Positions 5,990-6,122 of a stretch of DNA of 6,122 nt are shown here, in pieces. The first letter of the stretch is position 1, and every line of letters starts with the position of its first letter. The notes under the pieces are model-generated. The model was given only the letters and a program-made list of their open reading frames with translations. It was not told the DNA's origin and did not search any database. Source of the DNA: Lachnospiraceae bacterium. Lineage in GTDB: Bacteria; Bacillota; Clostridia; Lachnospirales; Lachnospiraceae. A program made the position numbers and the translations under genes. The stretch covers positions 1-6,122 of the forward strand of contig JAGCCY010000038.1 of NCBI GenBank assembly GCA_017651385.1, in the 5' to 3' direction.

Positions 5990-6094
5990 CTGGATATCGA
6001 ATCAGGTCGTGTGACCTACGGTGTCGGCGTAAGCTCGAACATCACAAGAGCCTCGGTAAGAGCTATATTCTCGGCTCTTAACAGATTGCAGTAA
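5990..6094 (+). pseudogene. leuA: C-terminal end of LeuA, separated from the main frame by TGA
   Basis: After the TGA the same frame reads LDIESGRVTYGVGVSS, then NITRASVRAIFSALNRLQ, and stops at TAA: 34 codons. The 'YGVG..SNIT.AS.RA..SA.NR' pattern is the standard end of the LeuA_dimer domain in this enzyme type. It cannot be a separate gene, as it has no start codon or ribosome binding site. No frameshift is needed: changing the single TGA codon restores a full-length protein. The stop is followed by C (UGAC), a context known from E. coli to terminate weakly. Alternatives are a recent nonsense mutation, a base-calling error or true readthrough. Confidence 0.85.
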
Positions 6095-6122
6095 AAATAG
6101 GTTTTAAAAAGATAGATTAAGG
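6095..6122 (+). other. Intergenic sequence after leuA
   Basis: This is short AT-rich sequence with no terminator hairpin before the window ends. TTAAGG at the very edge could be the start of a ribosome binding site for a following gene outside the window, but it is too short to tell. Confidence 0.3.

Noticed and set aside
1..6122. CRISPR arrays, insertion sequences, tRNA or rRNA genes
   Set aside because: I saw no regularly spaced repeats, transposase motifs, terminal inverted repeats or RNA-gene signatures on either strand.

Overview
The window looks like chromosomal DNA from a moderately low-GC anaerobic Firmicute, most likely a Lachnospiraceae relative (Butyrivibrio/Roseburia-like). This rests on the style of the proteins: a yeast/actinobacterial-type LeuA, a YerB-like DUF3048 lipoprotein, an HPr paralogue and two lipobox lipoproteins. 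It also rests on Firmicute-like AGGAG ribosome binding sites and near-consensus -10 boxes. The assignment is inferred from recognised families, not from a search. Apart from the LeuA TGA discussed below, nothing conflicts with the standard bacterial code.

Left part, minus strand (1-1783): the start of an ABC import operon of the NitT/TauT (SsuABC-like) type. The solute-binding lipoprotein (1783-623) comes first. Its TGA stop overlaps the ATG of a permease (TGATG) that runs off the left edge. The binding protein ends in an unusual acidic, cysteine-rich tail of three CC pairs spaced exactly seven residues apart. An AT-rich divergent promoter region (1793-1962) separates this operon from the plus-strand genes.

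Middle, plus strand (1963-3923): a two-gene unit made of a small family 2 glycosyltransferase and a DUF3048 (YerB-like) lipoprotein 5 bases downstream. The glycosyltransferase promoter has an extended -10 box so close to the ATG that the mRNA would be nearly leaderless. Next comes an independently promoted HPr-family protein (4056-4319). It keeps the regulatory Ser46 but has Glu at position 15 instead of the phospho-accepting His, so it is Crh-like and probably regulatory. A strong terminator follows, and the terminator's 3' arm can also pair with a downstream segment just before leuA.

Right part, plus strand (4427-6094): a 2-isopropylmalate synthase (leucine biosynthesis). An in-frame TGA interrupts it at codon 521. 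The same frame then continues for 34 codons that read as the normal C-terminus of the enzyme and ends at TAA (6092-6094). This is either a nonsense mutation, a sequencing error or stop-codon readthrough. It affects the C-terminal LeuA_dimer domain, which carries leucine feedback in this family. The rest of the window is largely housekeeping or envelope-related. The points most worth checking are the interrupted leuA, the E15 HPr, the Cys-heptad tail and the alternative RNA folds before leuA.
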